DNA of 64,000 bases from Actinocrinis puniceicyclus. GTDB lineage: Bacteria; Actinomycetota; Actinomycetes; Streptomycetales; Catenulisporaceae. A model generated the notes under the pieces. That model saw only the letters and a program-made list of their open reading frames with translations. It was not told the DNA's origin and ran no database searches. Every line of letters begins with the position of its first letter. The first letter of the stretch is position 1. Below, piece by piece: positions 34,656 through 42,747 of the stretch. The position numbers were made by a program, and so were the translations under genes. The DNA lies in contig NZ_JAGSXH010000021.1 of assembly GCF_018283645.1 (NCBI RefSeq), positions 1-64,000 of the forward strand, in the 5' to 3' direction.

Positions 34656-35987
34656 TCATTCCGGCCGGCTCGAAGCGCACGGCCCCTTCCGCTCGGCTCC
34701 CGTGTCCGCTCCCGCTCCCGTGCCCGCCTCCGCTCCCGCGTCCGCCGTTGCGGCCAGCCGGGCGGCGCGCAGGCTCAGGTGGTGCCGCTCCGGCAGGCTC
34801 GCGGTGCGGCGTGCGGCGGTGCGGTAGTCGGCGATCGCGGCCTCGTGGTCGCCGGCGAGTTCGTGCAGATGCGCGCGAACGGCGTACAGCCGATAGTGGC
34901 CGGCGAGCATGGGCGGCGGGTCGGCGAGCAGGGCGAGGCCGGCCGCGGGGCCGTGCACCATCGCGGTGGCGACCGCCCGGTTCAGGGTGATCAACGGGTT
35001 CTCGCTGATCCGGGCGAGAACCCCGTACAGCGCGAGGATCTGCGGCCAGTCCGTCTCGGCGGCGCTCGCCGCTTCGTCGTGCACGGCCGCGATCGCCGCC
35101 TGCACCTGGTACGGCCCGACCGGGCCCCGCGGCAGGGCGGCGGTGATCAGCGCGATGCCTTCGGCGATCGCGGCCGCGTCCCAACGGCCGCGGTCCTGCT
35201 GCGCGAGCGGGACGAGTTCGCCGTCCGGGCCGGTGCGGGCGGGCCCGCGCGCCTCGGTGAGCAGCATCAGGGCGAGCAGGCCGGCGACCTCGCCGTCGTG
35301 CGGCAGCAGCGCGTGGACGGCCCGGGTCAGGCGGATCGCCTCCCGGGACAGCTCGACGCGCCGCAGTTCGGGGCCGGCGCTGCCGGCGTAGCCCTCGTTG
35401 AAGATCAGGTAGAGGACGTGCAGTACCGCGTCGAGCCGGGCGGGCCACTGCGCGGCGCCCGGCATCCGGAACGGCGCCCCGGAGGCTTTGATCCGCTGCT
35501 TGGCCCGGCTGATCCGCTGGCCCATGGTCGCCTCGGGGACCAGGAAGGCACGGGCGATCTCGCCGGTGGTCAGGCCGCCCACCGAGCGAAGGGTGAGCGC
35601 GATCGCCGAGGCCGGCGACAGCACCGGGTGGCAGCACAGGAACAGCAGCGTGAGAGTGTCGTCGCGGCTCCCCTCGTCTCCGGCGTCGGCCCCGGGCACG
35701 CACCGCCGGTCCTCCGGGACCGACCCGGCCACCAGCTCCTCGCGGCGGCGGCGGGCCTGCTCGCTGCGGACCTGCTCGGTCATCCGGCGCCCGGCGACCT
35801 GGATCAGCCAGCCGCGCGGGTTGCGCGGCGCACCCTCGGCCGGCCACTGCGTGACGGCGTCCAGCAGCGCTTCCTGGACGGCGTCCTCGGCGGCCGCGAA
35901 GTCCCCGTAGCGGCGGGTGAGCACGCCGACGACCTGCGGCGCGAGCTTGCGCAGCAGGTCCTCGACGCTCGGCGCGGGGCTCGTCAC
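34656..35987 (-). CDS. ECF sigma factor with C-terminal TPR-like domain (ECF42 type)
   Basis: 443 aa from GTG 35987. Sigma region 2 (YGDFAAAEDAVQEALLDAVTQWP, about 23-45) and region 4 (SVGGLTTGEIARAFLVPEATMGQRISRAKQRI, about 127-158) are followed by a long helical extension (about 190-430) with TPR character (NPLITLNRAVATAMVHGPAAGL ... HELAGDHEAAIADYRTA). It starts 10 bases after the stop of a YCII/DGPF protein, the hallmark neighbour of ECF42 sigma factors. No anti-sigma factor is present; the C-terminal domain is thought to regulate activity. Confidence 0.9.
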   Translation of the reverse strand: MTSPAPSVEDLLRKLAPQVVGVLTRRYGDFAAAEDAVQEALLDAVTQWPAEGAPRNPRGWLIQVAGRRMTEQVRSEQARRRREELVAGSVPEDRRCVPGADAGDEGSRDDTLTLLFLCCHPVLSPASAIALTLRSVGGLTTGEIARAFLVPEATMGQRISRAKQRIKASGAPFRMPGAAQWPARLDAVLHVLYLIFNEGYAGSAGPELRRVELSREAIRLTRAVHALLPHDGEVAGLLALMLLTEARGPARTGPDGELVPLAQQDRGRWDAAAIAEGIALITAALPRGPVGPYQVQAAIAAVHDEAASAAETDWPQILALYGVLARISENPLITLNRAVATAMVHGPAAGLALLADPPPMLAGHYRLYAVRAHLHELAGDHEAAIADYRTAARRTASLPERHHLSLRAARLAATADAGAEAGTGAGADTGAERKGPCASSRPE

Positions 35988-35997
35988 CAGGGCGGGA

Positions 35998-36399
35998 TCA
36001 CAGCTCGGCGGGCGGGGCCGCCATGATCTGGCGCACCTCGATCGGCATGTCCAGCGGCCGGCCGCCGGGTCCGGGAGCGGCGGAGACGGCGGCCGCGATC
36101 TCGATCGCCCGCCGCTCGGTGTCGCAGTCCACGATCCACCAGCCGGCCACCCACTCCTTGCTCTCCGGGAACGGCCCTTCGGTGACGACCGGCGCGCCGC
36201 CGCCGTGTGAGCGCACGATCCGGGCGGTCTCCGGCATGGCCAGGCCCTGCGCGTCGACCAGCTCACCGGCGGCGGCGAGGTCGGCATTGGTCCGCTGCAT
36301 GAACCGGACGTGGGCCTGGATCTCCTCGGGCTTCCACTGGTCGAGCCCGGGGAAGTCGGCGTTCTCCTGGCTGAACTGCATCAGCAGCATGTACTTCAC
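35998..36399 (-). CDS. YCII-related (DGPF domain) protein paired with the ECF sigma factor
   Basis: 133 aa from GTG 36399, with GAGGAG upstream. Begins VKYMLLMQFS and has the signature EGPFPESKEWVAGWWIVDCD (the DGPF motif as EGPF). Conserved partner of ECF42-type sigma factors; proposed to be an enzyme or stress-related protein of unresolved function. Confidence 0.88.
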   Translation of the reverse strand: MKYMLLMQFSQENADFPGLDQWKPEEIQAHVRFMQRTNADLAAAGELVDAQGLAMPETARIVRSHGGGAPVVTEGPFPESKEWVAGWWIVDCDTERRAIEIAAAVSAAPGPGGRPLDMPIEVRQIMAAPPAEL

Positions 36400-36594
36400 G
36401 GCTCTGCTCCTCATCGTGGTGCCCGCCTGCGGCGTGCGGGGCTCTCACGGGTAGGTAGAAGCACACCCGGCGTCTTCGACATCCTCAGCGGGATCGCGCG
36501 AAAAAACCAGCTGCCATCCGGGGTGCCCCGGCCGGCCGGCGCGCCCCCGTCGACTCGGCGGAGCGTGGACGGCGGCCGGCGCCGGACACTGGGC

Positions 36595-37005
36595 TCACGC
36601 GGACAGGTTCAGCTGCCAGGAGACGCCGAACTGGTCGTTGACCCAGCCGAACTTGCGGCTGAAGCCGTAGTCGCCCAGCGGCATGAGCTCGGTACCGCGC
36701 TCGGCGAGGGCCGCGAAGAGACGGTCGAGTTCGGCCTCGTCGTCGCACTGCACGAACAGCGAGACCGCGGGAGTGAAGCCGAAGTCGTGCTGCGCCGGAC
36801 TGTCGATGCACATGAACTGCTGTCCGGCGAGCGAGAACGTCGCGAGCTGGACGGTCCCCTCCTTCCCGGGTCCGTCGGCGCCGTAGCGGGTGATACCGAC
36901 CACCTCGGCGCCGTCGAACAGAGAGACGTAGAAGGCCATCGCCTCCTCGGCGTCGCCCTCGAACATCAAGAACGTGGTGATCTTCTGCGTCGTCGTGATC
37001 TGCAT
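36595..37005 (-). CDS. VOC/PhnB-like glyoxalase-fold protein
   Basis: 136 aa from ATG 37005 with GGAG upstream. Vicinal-oxygen-chelate fold of the PhnB/3-demethylubiquinone-like group: KITTFLMFEGDAEEAMAFYVSLFDGAEV at the start and GDYGFSRKFGWVNDQFGVSWQL at the end. Often near YCII and ECF genes in actinobacteria, as here. Function unknown. Confidence 0.88.
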   Translation of the reverse strand: MQITTTQKITTFLMFEGDAEEAMAFYVSLFDGAEVVGITRYGADGPGKEGTVQLATFSLAGQQFMCIDSPAQHDFGFTPAVSLFVQCDDEAELDRLFAALAERGTELMPLGDYGFSRKFGWVNDQFGVSWQLNLSA

Positions 37006-37187
37006 GCGACGTGCTCCTTCGGTGCTTTCAGGCGGTCCGCACGGGGCCATGGTAATCGGCGGCCCGCGCCGGGAACGGCGCTCGCCCGGGCGAGCGCGGG
37101 CTTGCCGCCCCGTCCCTGCCGCAGCAGGATGGCAGCGGACGTTCCTGCGGATTCTCAGGATCTTCGACGGCGTCGAGAGGCCGGCCG

Positions 37188-37889
37188 GTGCGTGTCGCGC
37201 TGTTCATCACCTGTCTGAACGATGCGCTGTTCCCCGAGGCGGGCAAGGCGACCGTCACGCTGCTCGAACGCCTCGGCGTGACCGTCGATTTCCCCGACGC
37301 GCAGACCTGCTGCGGGCAGATGCACTACAACACGGGCTACCGCGCGGACGCCGAACCGCTGGCGCGCGCCTTCGCCGCCGCGTTCGCGGGATACGAGTAC
37401 GTCGTGGCGCCCTCGGGTTCCTGCGCCGCCATGGTTCGCGACGTTCATCCGATGATCGTTCCCGACGTTGCCGTGCCGCCCGTCTACGAATTGTCCGAAT
37501 TCCTGACCGATGTGCTCGGCGTCCAGGACGTCGGCGCCTACTTCCCGCACACGGTCGCCTACCACCCGACGTGTCACTCGCTGCGCCTGCTGAAAGTCGG
37601 CGACCGGCCGCTTCGGCTGCTGCGCGCCGTCGCCGGGCTGGAACTGGCCCGACTGCCCGGCGAACAGGAGTGCTGCGGCTTCGGCGGGACGTTCTCGGTG
37701 AAGAACCCCGACGTCTCCACGGCGATGGGCGCCGACAAGGTGGCCAACGCGGTACGCAGCGGCGCCGACTACCTGGTCGCCGCGGACAACTCCTGCCTGA
37801 TGCATATCAGTGGTCTGGCGCAGCGTTCCGGCGCGCCGATCAGGACGATCCACCTCGCCGAAGTGCTGGCCGCGACGCGCGGGGACTGA
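37188..37889 (+). CDS. LutA/YkgE-like iron-sulfur oxidoreductase subunit, without LutB or LutC nearby
   Basis: 233 aa with two CCG (cysteine-rich) domains: C9 with C41-C42 (TCLND ... QTCCGQMHYNTG), and HPTCHS with ECCGFGGTFSVK. In lactate use, LutA acts with LutB and LutC to oxidise L-lactate to pyruvate. Neither partner is in the adjoining genes, so the gene is an orphan here or its partners lie elsewhere. GTG 37188 has GAGAGG 8 bases upstream. Confidence 0.88.
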   Translation: MRVALFITCLNDALFPEAGKATVTLLERLGVTVDFPDAQTCCGQMHYNTGYRADAEPLARAFAAAFAGYEYVVAPSGSCAAMVRDVHPMIVPDVAVPPVYELSEFLTDVLGVQDVGAYFPHTVAYHPTCHSLRLLKVGDRPLRLLRAVAGLELARLPGEQECCGFGGTFSVKNPDVSTAMGADKVANAVRSGADYLVAADNSCLMHISGLAQRSGAPIRTIHLAEVLAATRGD

Positions 37890-37907
37890 CCCGGGCCCGC
37901 CCGCCGC

Positions 37908-38837
37908 CTACGACATCCGGGCCCGCAGCACGCCGGCGGCTCTCGCGAACTGCGCCGCGGGATCCGCTCCGACCGGACGAAGCACGACGCTGTCCACGCC
38001 CGCCGCCCACAACTCCCGGACGCGCTGCGCGACCTGAGCCGGCCCGCCCGAGACGCTGAAGACCTCCTCCTCGGGCACGCCCAGCATCCGCGAGTATTCG
38101 GCCAGCACCGGAGCCATCGCGGCACGCACGGCCGCGGCGTCCTCGCCGACGCACAGATGCGTGAAGATGATCAGCTCGTGTGGACTGTCCCCCGCGCCCT
38201 CGCCCGCAGCCGCAGCCGAGCCCGCGCGGCCCCTGTCGATCAGGGCCCGAATCCGCGGCAGGTCCTTCGGCCCGTTCCCCTCCACGATCAGCGTGCCGTC
38301 CGCGACCCGGCCCGACAGCTCCAGCGAACGCGGGCCGATCACCCCGGCGATGACCGGCGGCGGCTGCCGCGGCGGATGCACCAGCCGCATCTGTTCGAGG
38401 TGCAGCGCCCGGCCGTCGAGCGACACCTCCTCGCCGCGCAGGATGGCCCGTACCGCGCCGATCGTCTCCTCAAGCAGCGCGAGCTTGCCCGTGACATTCG
38501 CACCGACCTGCGCCATCCAGTCCGGTGCGCCGTGCCCGATCCCGGCCAGGAGCCGGCCGGGGTACAGCCGTGCCAGCGTCCCGAGCTCCATCGCCAGCAA
38601 GGCCGGGTTGCGCAGCGGCGCGGGGGCGATTCCGATGCCGACCCGCAGCGTGTCCGTGGCCGCGAGCGCGGTCGCGGCCGAGGCGATCGAACCGGCCCAG
38701 CGCAGGTCCTCCACCACCCACAGTTCGTCCGCGCCCGCCGCCTGCGCGTCGCGGGCGAACCCGGCGAGCGATTCCGGCGGCAGGGAGCGGTCGAACATGA
38801 CGCCGAGGCGGCGCGGTCCGGCTGGAGTCTCGATCAC
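37908..38837 (-). CDS. Luciferase-like (LLM class) flavin-dependent oxidoreductase
   Basis: 309 aa TIM-barrel enzyme of the bacterial luciferase/F420-dependent group. Features: LGVMFDRSLPPESLAGFARDAQAAGADELWVVED, RVGIGIAPAPLRNPALLAMELGTLARLYPGRLLAGIGHG and a terminal substrate-gating helix region. The cofactor is FMN or F420; the sequence alone does not decide. TAACGT ends 6 bases before GTG 38837, a leaderless arrangement. Confidence 0.88.
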   Translation of the reverse strand: MIETPAGPRRLGVMFDRSLPPESLAGFARDAQAAGADELWVVEDLRWAGSIASAATALAATDTLRVGIGIAPAPLRNPALLAMELGTLARLYPGRLLAGIGHGAPDWMAQVGANVTGKLALLEETIGAVRAILRGEEVSLDGRALHLEQMRLVHPPRQPPPVIAGVIGPRSLELSGRVADGTLIVEGNGPKDLPRIRALIDRGRAGSAAAAGEGAGDSPHELIIFTHLCVGEDAAAVRAAMAPVLAEYSRMLGVPEEEVFSVSGGPAQVAQRVRELWAAGVDSVVLRPVGADPAAQFARAAGVLRARMS

Positions 38838-38843
38838 GCGGTC

Positions 38844-38849
38844 ACGTTA
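38844..38849 (-). promoter_or_regulatory. Leaderless -10 box TAACGT for the luciferase-like gene
   Basis: TAACGT on the minus strand, 6 bases before GTG 38837. Confidence 0.45.
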
Positions 38850-38900
38850 GCAGCGTGTCCTGACACGGCGCGGGAACCGGACGGCTGGTTCCATGGATCC

Positions 38901-39614
38901 ATGACGAGACGAAGTCGCCAGGGATACGGCGGCACGGGACCGGGACCGATCACGCCGGACGGCTGCGCGGTCGAGCTCTACACCCGCCTGCCACTCGGGG
39001 ACGAAGCGGACATCGTGCAGCGCGCGGTGCCCGCCGGCGCGCGCATCCTCGAGCTGGGTTGCGGCGTCGGCCGGGTCACCGCCGGGCTGCTGCGGCGCGG
39101 GTTCACGGTGACCGCCGTCGACGAGTCGGCCGAGATGCTCGAGTACGTCAGCGGCGCGAGAACCGTGTGCAGCCCGATCGAGTCGCTGGAGCTGGACGAG
39201 CGCTTCGACGCGGTGATGCTCGGCTCCTTCCTCGTCCACGCCGGCGATCCCCAGGTGCGCCGAGGACTGCTCGGCGCCTGCCGGCGGCACGTCTCGGACG
39301 GCGGCTGCGTCCTGATTCAGCGGGAAGGGGATGGCTGGCACGACAACGTGCCGCGCGAGGCGCCGCTGGCGGACGGGCTGGCCCGGGTCGTCTCCTCGGT
39401 GCCCGTGACCGCTCAGGTCCGGTCCGTGCACGTCGAATACGTGTTTCCGGAAGCGCGCTGGACGCAGACCTTCCTGTCGCGTCCGCTGACCGACGAGGCA
39501 TTCGAGCAGGCCCTCGAACAGGAGGCGGGACTCGCGGTGGACGCCTACCTGACCGACGACCGCACCTGGGTGCGGGCCGTGCCGCGGCGCCCGCCGGCCG
39601 CCGCTACTTCCTGA
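38901..39614 (+). CDS. Class I SAM-dependent methyltransferase
   Basis: 237 aa. SAM-binding motif I ILELGCGVGRVTAGLL (about residues 51-66), acidic TAVDESAEML, then FDAVMLGSFLVHAGD. Starts at ATG 38901; the ribosome site is weak. The last 11 bases overlap the end of the TPR membrane gene on the other strand. Substrate unknown. Confidence 0.85.
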   Translation: MTRRSRQGYGGTGPGPITPDGCAVELYTRLPLGDEADIVQRAVPAGARILELGCGVGRVTAGLLRRGFTVTAVDESAEMLEYVSGARTVCSPIESLELDERFDAVMLGSFLVHAGDPQVRRGLLGACRRHVSDGGCVLIQREGDGWHDNVPREAPLADGLARVVSSVPVTAQVRSVHVEYVFPEARWTQTFLSRPLTDEAFEQALEQEAGLAVDAYLTDDRTWVRAVPRRPPAAATS

Positions 39615-40656
39615 CGTTGCGGGAATTGCGCGCGGCGATCAGCAGCCCCACCGAGACGAACGGCAGCAGCCGGCTCCCGCTGCCCAGGCCGTCGAACGCC
39701 GAGCGCACCGCGTGTGGCGGCACGATCTGCACGATCGAGCCGATCACCACGACCATCAGCGTCACGGCGAAGACCGCCAGGGCGATCAGCGCGCGGCGAT
39801 CCGTGCGCAGGACGGTCGTCGCGAACGGGCCCACGCTGCGCCGCGCGGTCGCCAGGATCCAGCCCAGGCCGGCGAGCAGTCCCGCCGTGACCGTGATGCC
39901 GAGGCCGCGCAGCACGCCCGGGCCCACGACCCCGGCGGCTAGAACGACCACGAGCGTGGCCGCATACGCCGCCACGCACAGGCGCCGCAGCAGCAGCACG
40001 ATCGTGTTCGCCAGGTTCTCCCGTGCGAGCTTCTGCTGCGGGTTGTGCCGCAGCGAAGTGCGGAATCCGGCCAGCGCGTGCGCCCACCGGCCGTTGGCCC
40101 GGTCGAGCACGGCGATGTTGTTGTGCGCCGTGGCCAGGTTCGGGTTGATGCTCAGCGCGTGCATGTACGCCGCGCGCGCCTCCTGCGTGCGGCCGAGCTG
40201 CTTCACCACGACGCCGTAAAGCACGTGCACGTCGGCCTCGTTCGGGGCCAGGTCACGCGCGCGCCGCGCCGGCGGCAGCGCCGCATTCGGGTCGCTGTGC
40301 CGGAGGCATTCGGCCAGCAGCCAATGGCAGCGCCACTCGTCCGGCGCCAGCCGCAGCGCCTCGCGCGCCGAACTCGTCGCGGACCGGCGGTCGCCGACCG
40401 AGTTGTACGCGTTGGCCAGTATCCGGTGTCCGTGCTCTGAGGTGGGGTCGACCGCGACGGCGGCCTGCGCGGCGTGTATCGCCCCGTCCATGTCGCCGGC
40501 CGCGTGATGGCAGCGGGCGAGCATCCGCAGCGCGAAGGCGTTCTGCGGGTCCGCGGCCAGCACCGCGGCCAGCCGGGCGCGCGCCTCGGCCGCTCTTCCG
40601 AGGTCGAGCAGGGCGGAGGCGCGCATCAGTTCGCCGCGTAAGTCCAACCCGGTCAC
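39604..40656 (-). CDS. TPR protein with C-terminal membrane segments
   Basis: 350 aa. About five tetratricopeptide repeats (GRAAEARARLAAVLAADPQNAFALRMLA, GDMDGAIHAAQAAVAVDPTSEHGHRILA, DRRSATSSAREALRLAPDEW, GRTQEARAAYMHALSINPNLATAHNNIA) span residues 1-220. Four membrane helices follow (CVAAYAATLVVVLAAGVVGPG ... LIALAVFAVTLMVVVIGSIVQIV ... LPFVSVGLLIAA). It starts 13 bases after the AAA ATPase stop. A membrane scaffold that recruits a partner, perhaps the AAA ATPase, is likely. Confidence 0.8.
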   Translation of the reverse strand: MTGLDLRGELMRASALLDLGRAAEARARLAAVLAADPQNAFALRMLARCHHAAGDMDGAIHAAQAAVAVDPTSEHGHRILANAYNSVGDRRSATSSAREALRLAPDEWRCHWLLAECLRHSDPNAALPPARRARDLAPNEADVHVLYGVVVKQLGRTQEARAAYMHALSINPNLATAHNNIAVLDRANGRWAHALAGFRTSLRHNPQQKLARENLANTIVLLLRRLCVAAYAATLVVVLAAGVVGPGVLRGLGITVTAGLLAGLGWILATARRSVGPFATTVLRTDRRALIALAVFAVTLMVVVIGSIVQIVPPHAVRSAFDGLGSGSRLLPFVSVGLLIAARNSRNVRK

Positions 40657-40669
40657 CGCGCCGTCCTAG

Positions 40670-41941
40670 CTATAGCAGCTTGCGCTTCTTGAGATAGTCC
40701 AGCAGGTCGTCGTACGCGCCGGCCTCGTTCGCGAACAGCGCCACGTTGCGCGCCGACTCCAGCCACGGTCCCGCCGAGGGACGCACCTCGTGCAAAGCCG
40801 CCTCGACGTCCCGCATCTCGATCATCCGCACCGTACCGGAAACGGCGGAATCCAGCAGCGCCCGCTCGGCCGCGGTCTCGCACACGTGCGCCAGGTCCGC
40901 GCCCGAGTAGCCCTCGGTGCGCTTCGCGGCCGCGGCCAGGTCGATCTTCGCGACCGGCCGGCCCTTGAGGTGATGGCGCAGGATCGCCTCTCGCGCGCAC
41001 TGGTCCGGGGGCAGCACCAGCACCGTGCGGTCCAGGCGGCCCGGGCGCCGCAGCGCCACGTCCACGTCCCACGGCGCGTTGGTGGCCGCGAGCACGAAAA
41101 CCCCGTCGTTCTGCGCGCCGACACCATCGAGCTCTGACAGCAGCTGGTTGACGGTCCCGCGCAGCGAGTTGGACCGCAGCTGGCTGCGGCGCTGCCCGAT
41201 GGCGTCGACCTCGTCGAGGAACAGCACACACGGGGCGTGCCGCCGCGCGGTCGCGAAGATCTCGCTCAGGTTGCGTTCGCTCTGCCCGATGTACATGTCG
41301 AGCACGTCGGCGAGAGTCACCGAGAAGAAGGCCGCGCCGAGTTCTCCGGCGATCGCGCGGGCGATGAAGGTCTTGCCGCAGCCGGGCGGCCCGTAGAGCA
41401 GCAGGCCGCCTTTGAGCGACTTGCCGTAGAGCCGGCGCAGTTCCGGATTGCGCAGCGGCGCGAGGAACGCGGCCTCCAGCCGCTTCTTGACCTCGGCCAT
41501 GCCGCCGACGTCGTCCAGTCGCACGGTGCTGACGGCCTCCACGTCGAACGCCGGTTCGGTCAGCTGCTCGTCGTCGCCGTCGAGGAACATCGGCGGCAGG
41601 GCCTCGCCGAGATCGCGGGCAGCCGCCTCCCAGTCGAATGCTTCGAGGTCGGGTTCGCCGGCGCGCTGCGCCTGGGGAGCCGGTGCGGCCGGGCCGGGGG
41701 AGCAGGCCGCGGCTGCCGCGGCCGGGCGTATCGCGCCGCCGCCGGAGACCGCGCGCTGCATCAGGTCCAGCGCCTCGGTACAGGTCGGGTCCGCGGCGAG
41801 CACCAGCCCGAGGTGACTGATGGCTTCCGCGCCGCAGCCCGCGTCGAGCAGCAGGCCGGCCAGGTGCAGTCGCAGCGGCACATCCTGCGGGGCGGCATCC
41901 ACCGCCTTGCGCAAGCTCTCGATGAGCGGCGAGCCCTCCAC
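40670..41941 (-). CDS. AAA family ATPase with N-terminal TPR-like region
   Basis: 423 aa from GTG 41941 with GGGAGGG upstream. One AAA module of the classic FtsH/Cdc48/spastin type: GPPGCGKT (about 184), CVLFLDEVDAIG (about 239), second region of homology RRPGRLDR (about 300) and GYSGADLAHVCETAAERA. The first 60 residues form TPR-like helices (LRLHLAGLLLDAGCGAEAISHLGLVLAADP), matching the style of the following TPR protein. A bacterial single-ring remodeller whose client is unknown. Confidence 0.85.
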   Translation of the reverse strand: MEGSPLIESLRKAVDAAPQDVPLRLHLAGLLLDAGCGAEAISHLGLVLAADPTCTEALDLMQRAVSGGGAIRPAAAAAACSPGPAAPAPQAQRAGEPDLEAFDWEAAARDLGEALPPMFLDGDDEQLTEPAFDVEAVSTVRLDDVGGMAEVKKRLEAAFLAPLRNPELRRLYGKSLKGGLLLYGPPGCGKTFIARAIAGELGAAFFSVTLADVLDMYIGQSERNLSEIFATARRHAPCVLFLDEVDAIGQRRSQLRSNSLRGTVNQLLSELDGVGAQNDGVFVLAATNAPWDVDVALRRPGRLDRTVLVLPPDQCAREAILRHHLKGRPVAKIDLAAAAKRTEGYSGADLAHVCETAAERALLDSAVSGTVRMIEMRDVEAALHEVRPSAGPWLESARNVALFANEAGAYDDLLDYLKKRKLL

Positions 41942-42083
41942 TGCGTCCCTCCCGGTGCCTTGCCCGGCGCGGAACGCCGGGGCATCCAGTGTAGGGGGCG
42001 AAGTCCACGCCTGGACGGGAACCGCCAGGATCGTCACGCTGCGCCGAGCGCCGGTGACGTCTCGTCGGGCGCGGCGGCCGCGA

Positions 42084-42623
42084 TCAGCCTTCGAACCGCA
42101 TCTCGATCAGCGACGCGGTCTCGTCGAGGTCGTACGGCGTGGTGGCACCCGTGTCGACGAAGCCGTAACGGCGGTAGAAGGCGTGCGCCCGCTCGTTGCG
42201 TTCGTGCACCGACAACGTGATCACCTCCGCGCCCGCGGTCTCGCGTGCCCAGCGGATCACCGCGTCGAAGAGACTCGGCGCCACGGCGAACCGCGGGCCG
42301 CGGTGCGCGGGCGTGACGTAGACGCCGTAGACGACCAGCTCCCGCCCGGCGGTCAGGGCGCCGTCCGGCTTCGTGAACGCTCCGGCCGTGCCCACGATCC
42401 GGCCGTTCTCGTCGAAGGCCGCGAACAGGGCCGAGTCCGGTGCCTCGGCGCTGCGCCGGGCCCGCTCCCGCCACACCTCGTCGGGCTTCGCGCGGGCGTC
42501 CTCGTACCGCTCGGAGAAGCCGATCGGTGTGTCGCTCAGTGCCTCCAGCCGGATCTGGCGAAACGCCCGCCACTCGTCGGCGTGAACCCGCCGGACCTGG
42601 TATTCACCCATGAAGGGGAGCAT
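42084..42623 (-). CDS. GNAT family N-acetyltransferase
   Basis: 179 aa single-domain acetyltransferase: [29 protein letters not shown] at the start, [30 protein letters not shown] for acetyl-CoA binding and [20 protein letters not shown] near the end. The usual R/Q-x-x-G-x-G/A loop reads HRGPRFA, slightly atypical. ATG 42623 (after GGGGCGGG) or ATG 42611. Divergent from the tex gene. Confidence 0.83.
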   Translation of the reverse strand: MLPFMGEYQVRRVHADEWRAFRQIRLEALSDTPIGFSERYEDARAKPDEVWRERARRSAEAPDSALFAAFDENGRIVGTAGAFTKPDGALTAGRELVVYGVYVTPAHRGPRFAVAPSLFDAVIRWARETAGAEVITLSVHERNERAHAFYRRYGFVDTGATTPYDLDETASLIEMRFEG

Positions 42624-42747
42624 GCCCGCCCGCCCCGGCGGCGCGCCACGCGATTACGCCGCGTCGCACGTGGGCCGTGCCCGTTTCCGGTACGGTGGCC
42701 CGGCACGATGCGAGGGACAGTCGACAGGCGGGCAAGGGCGGAAGACG

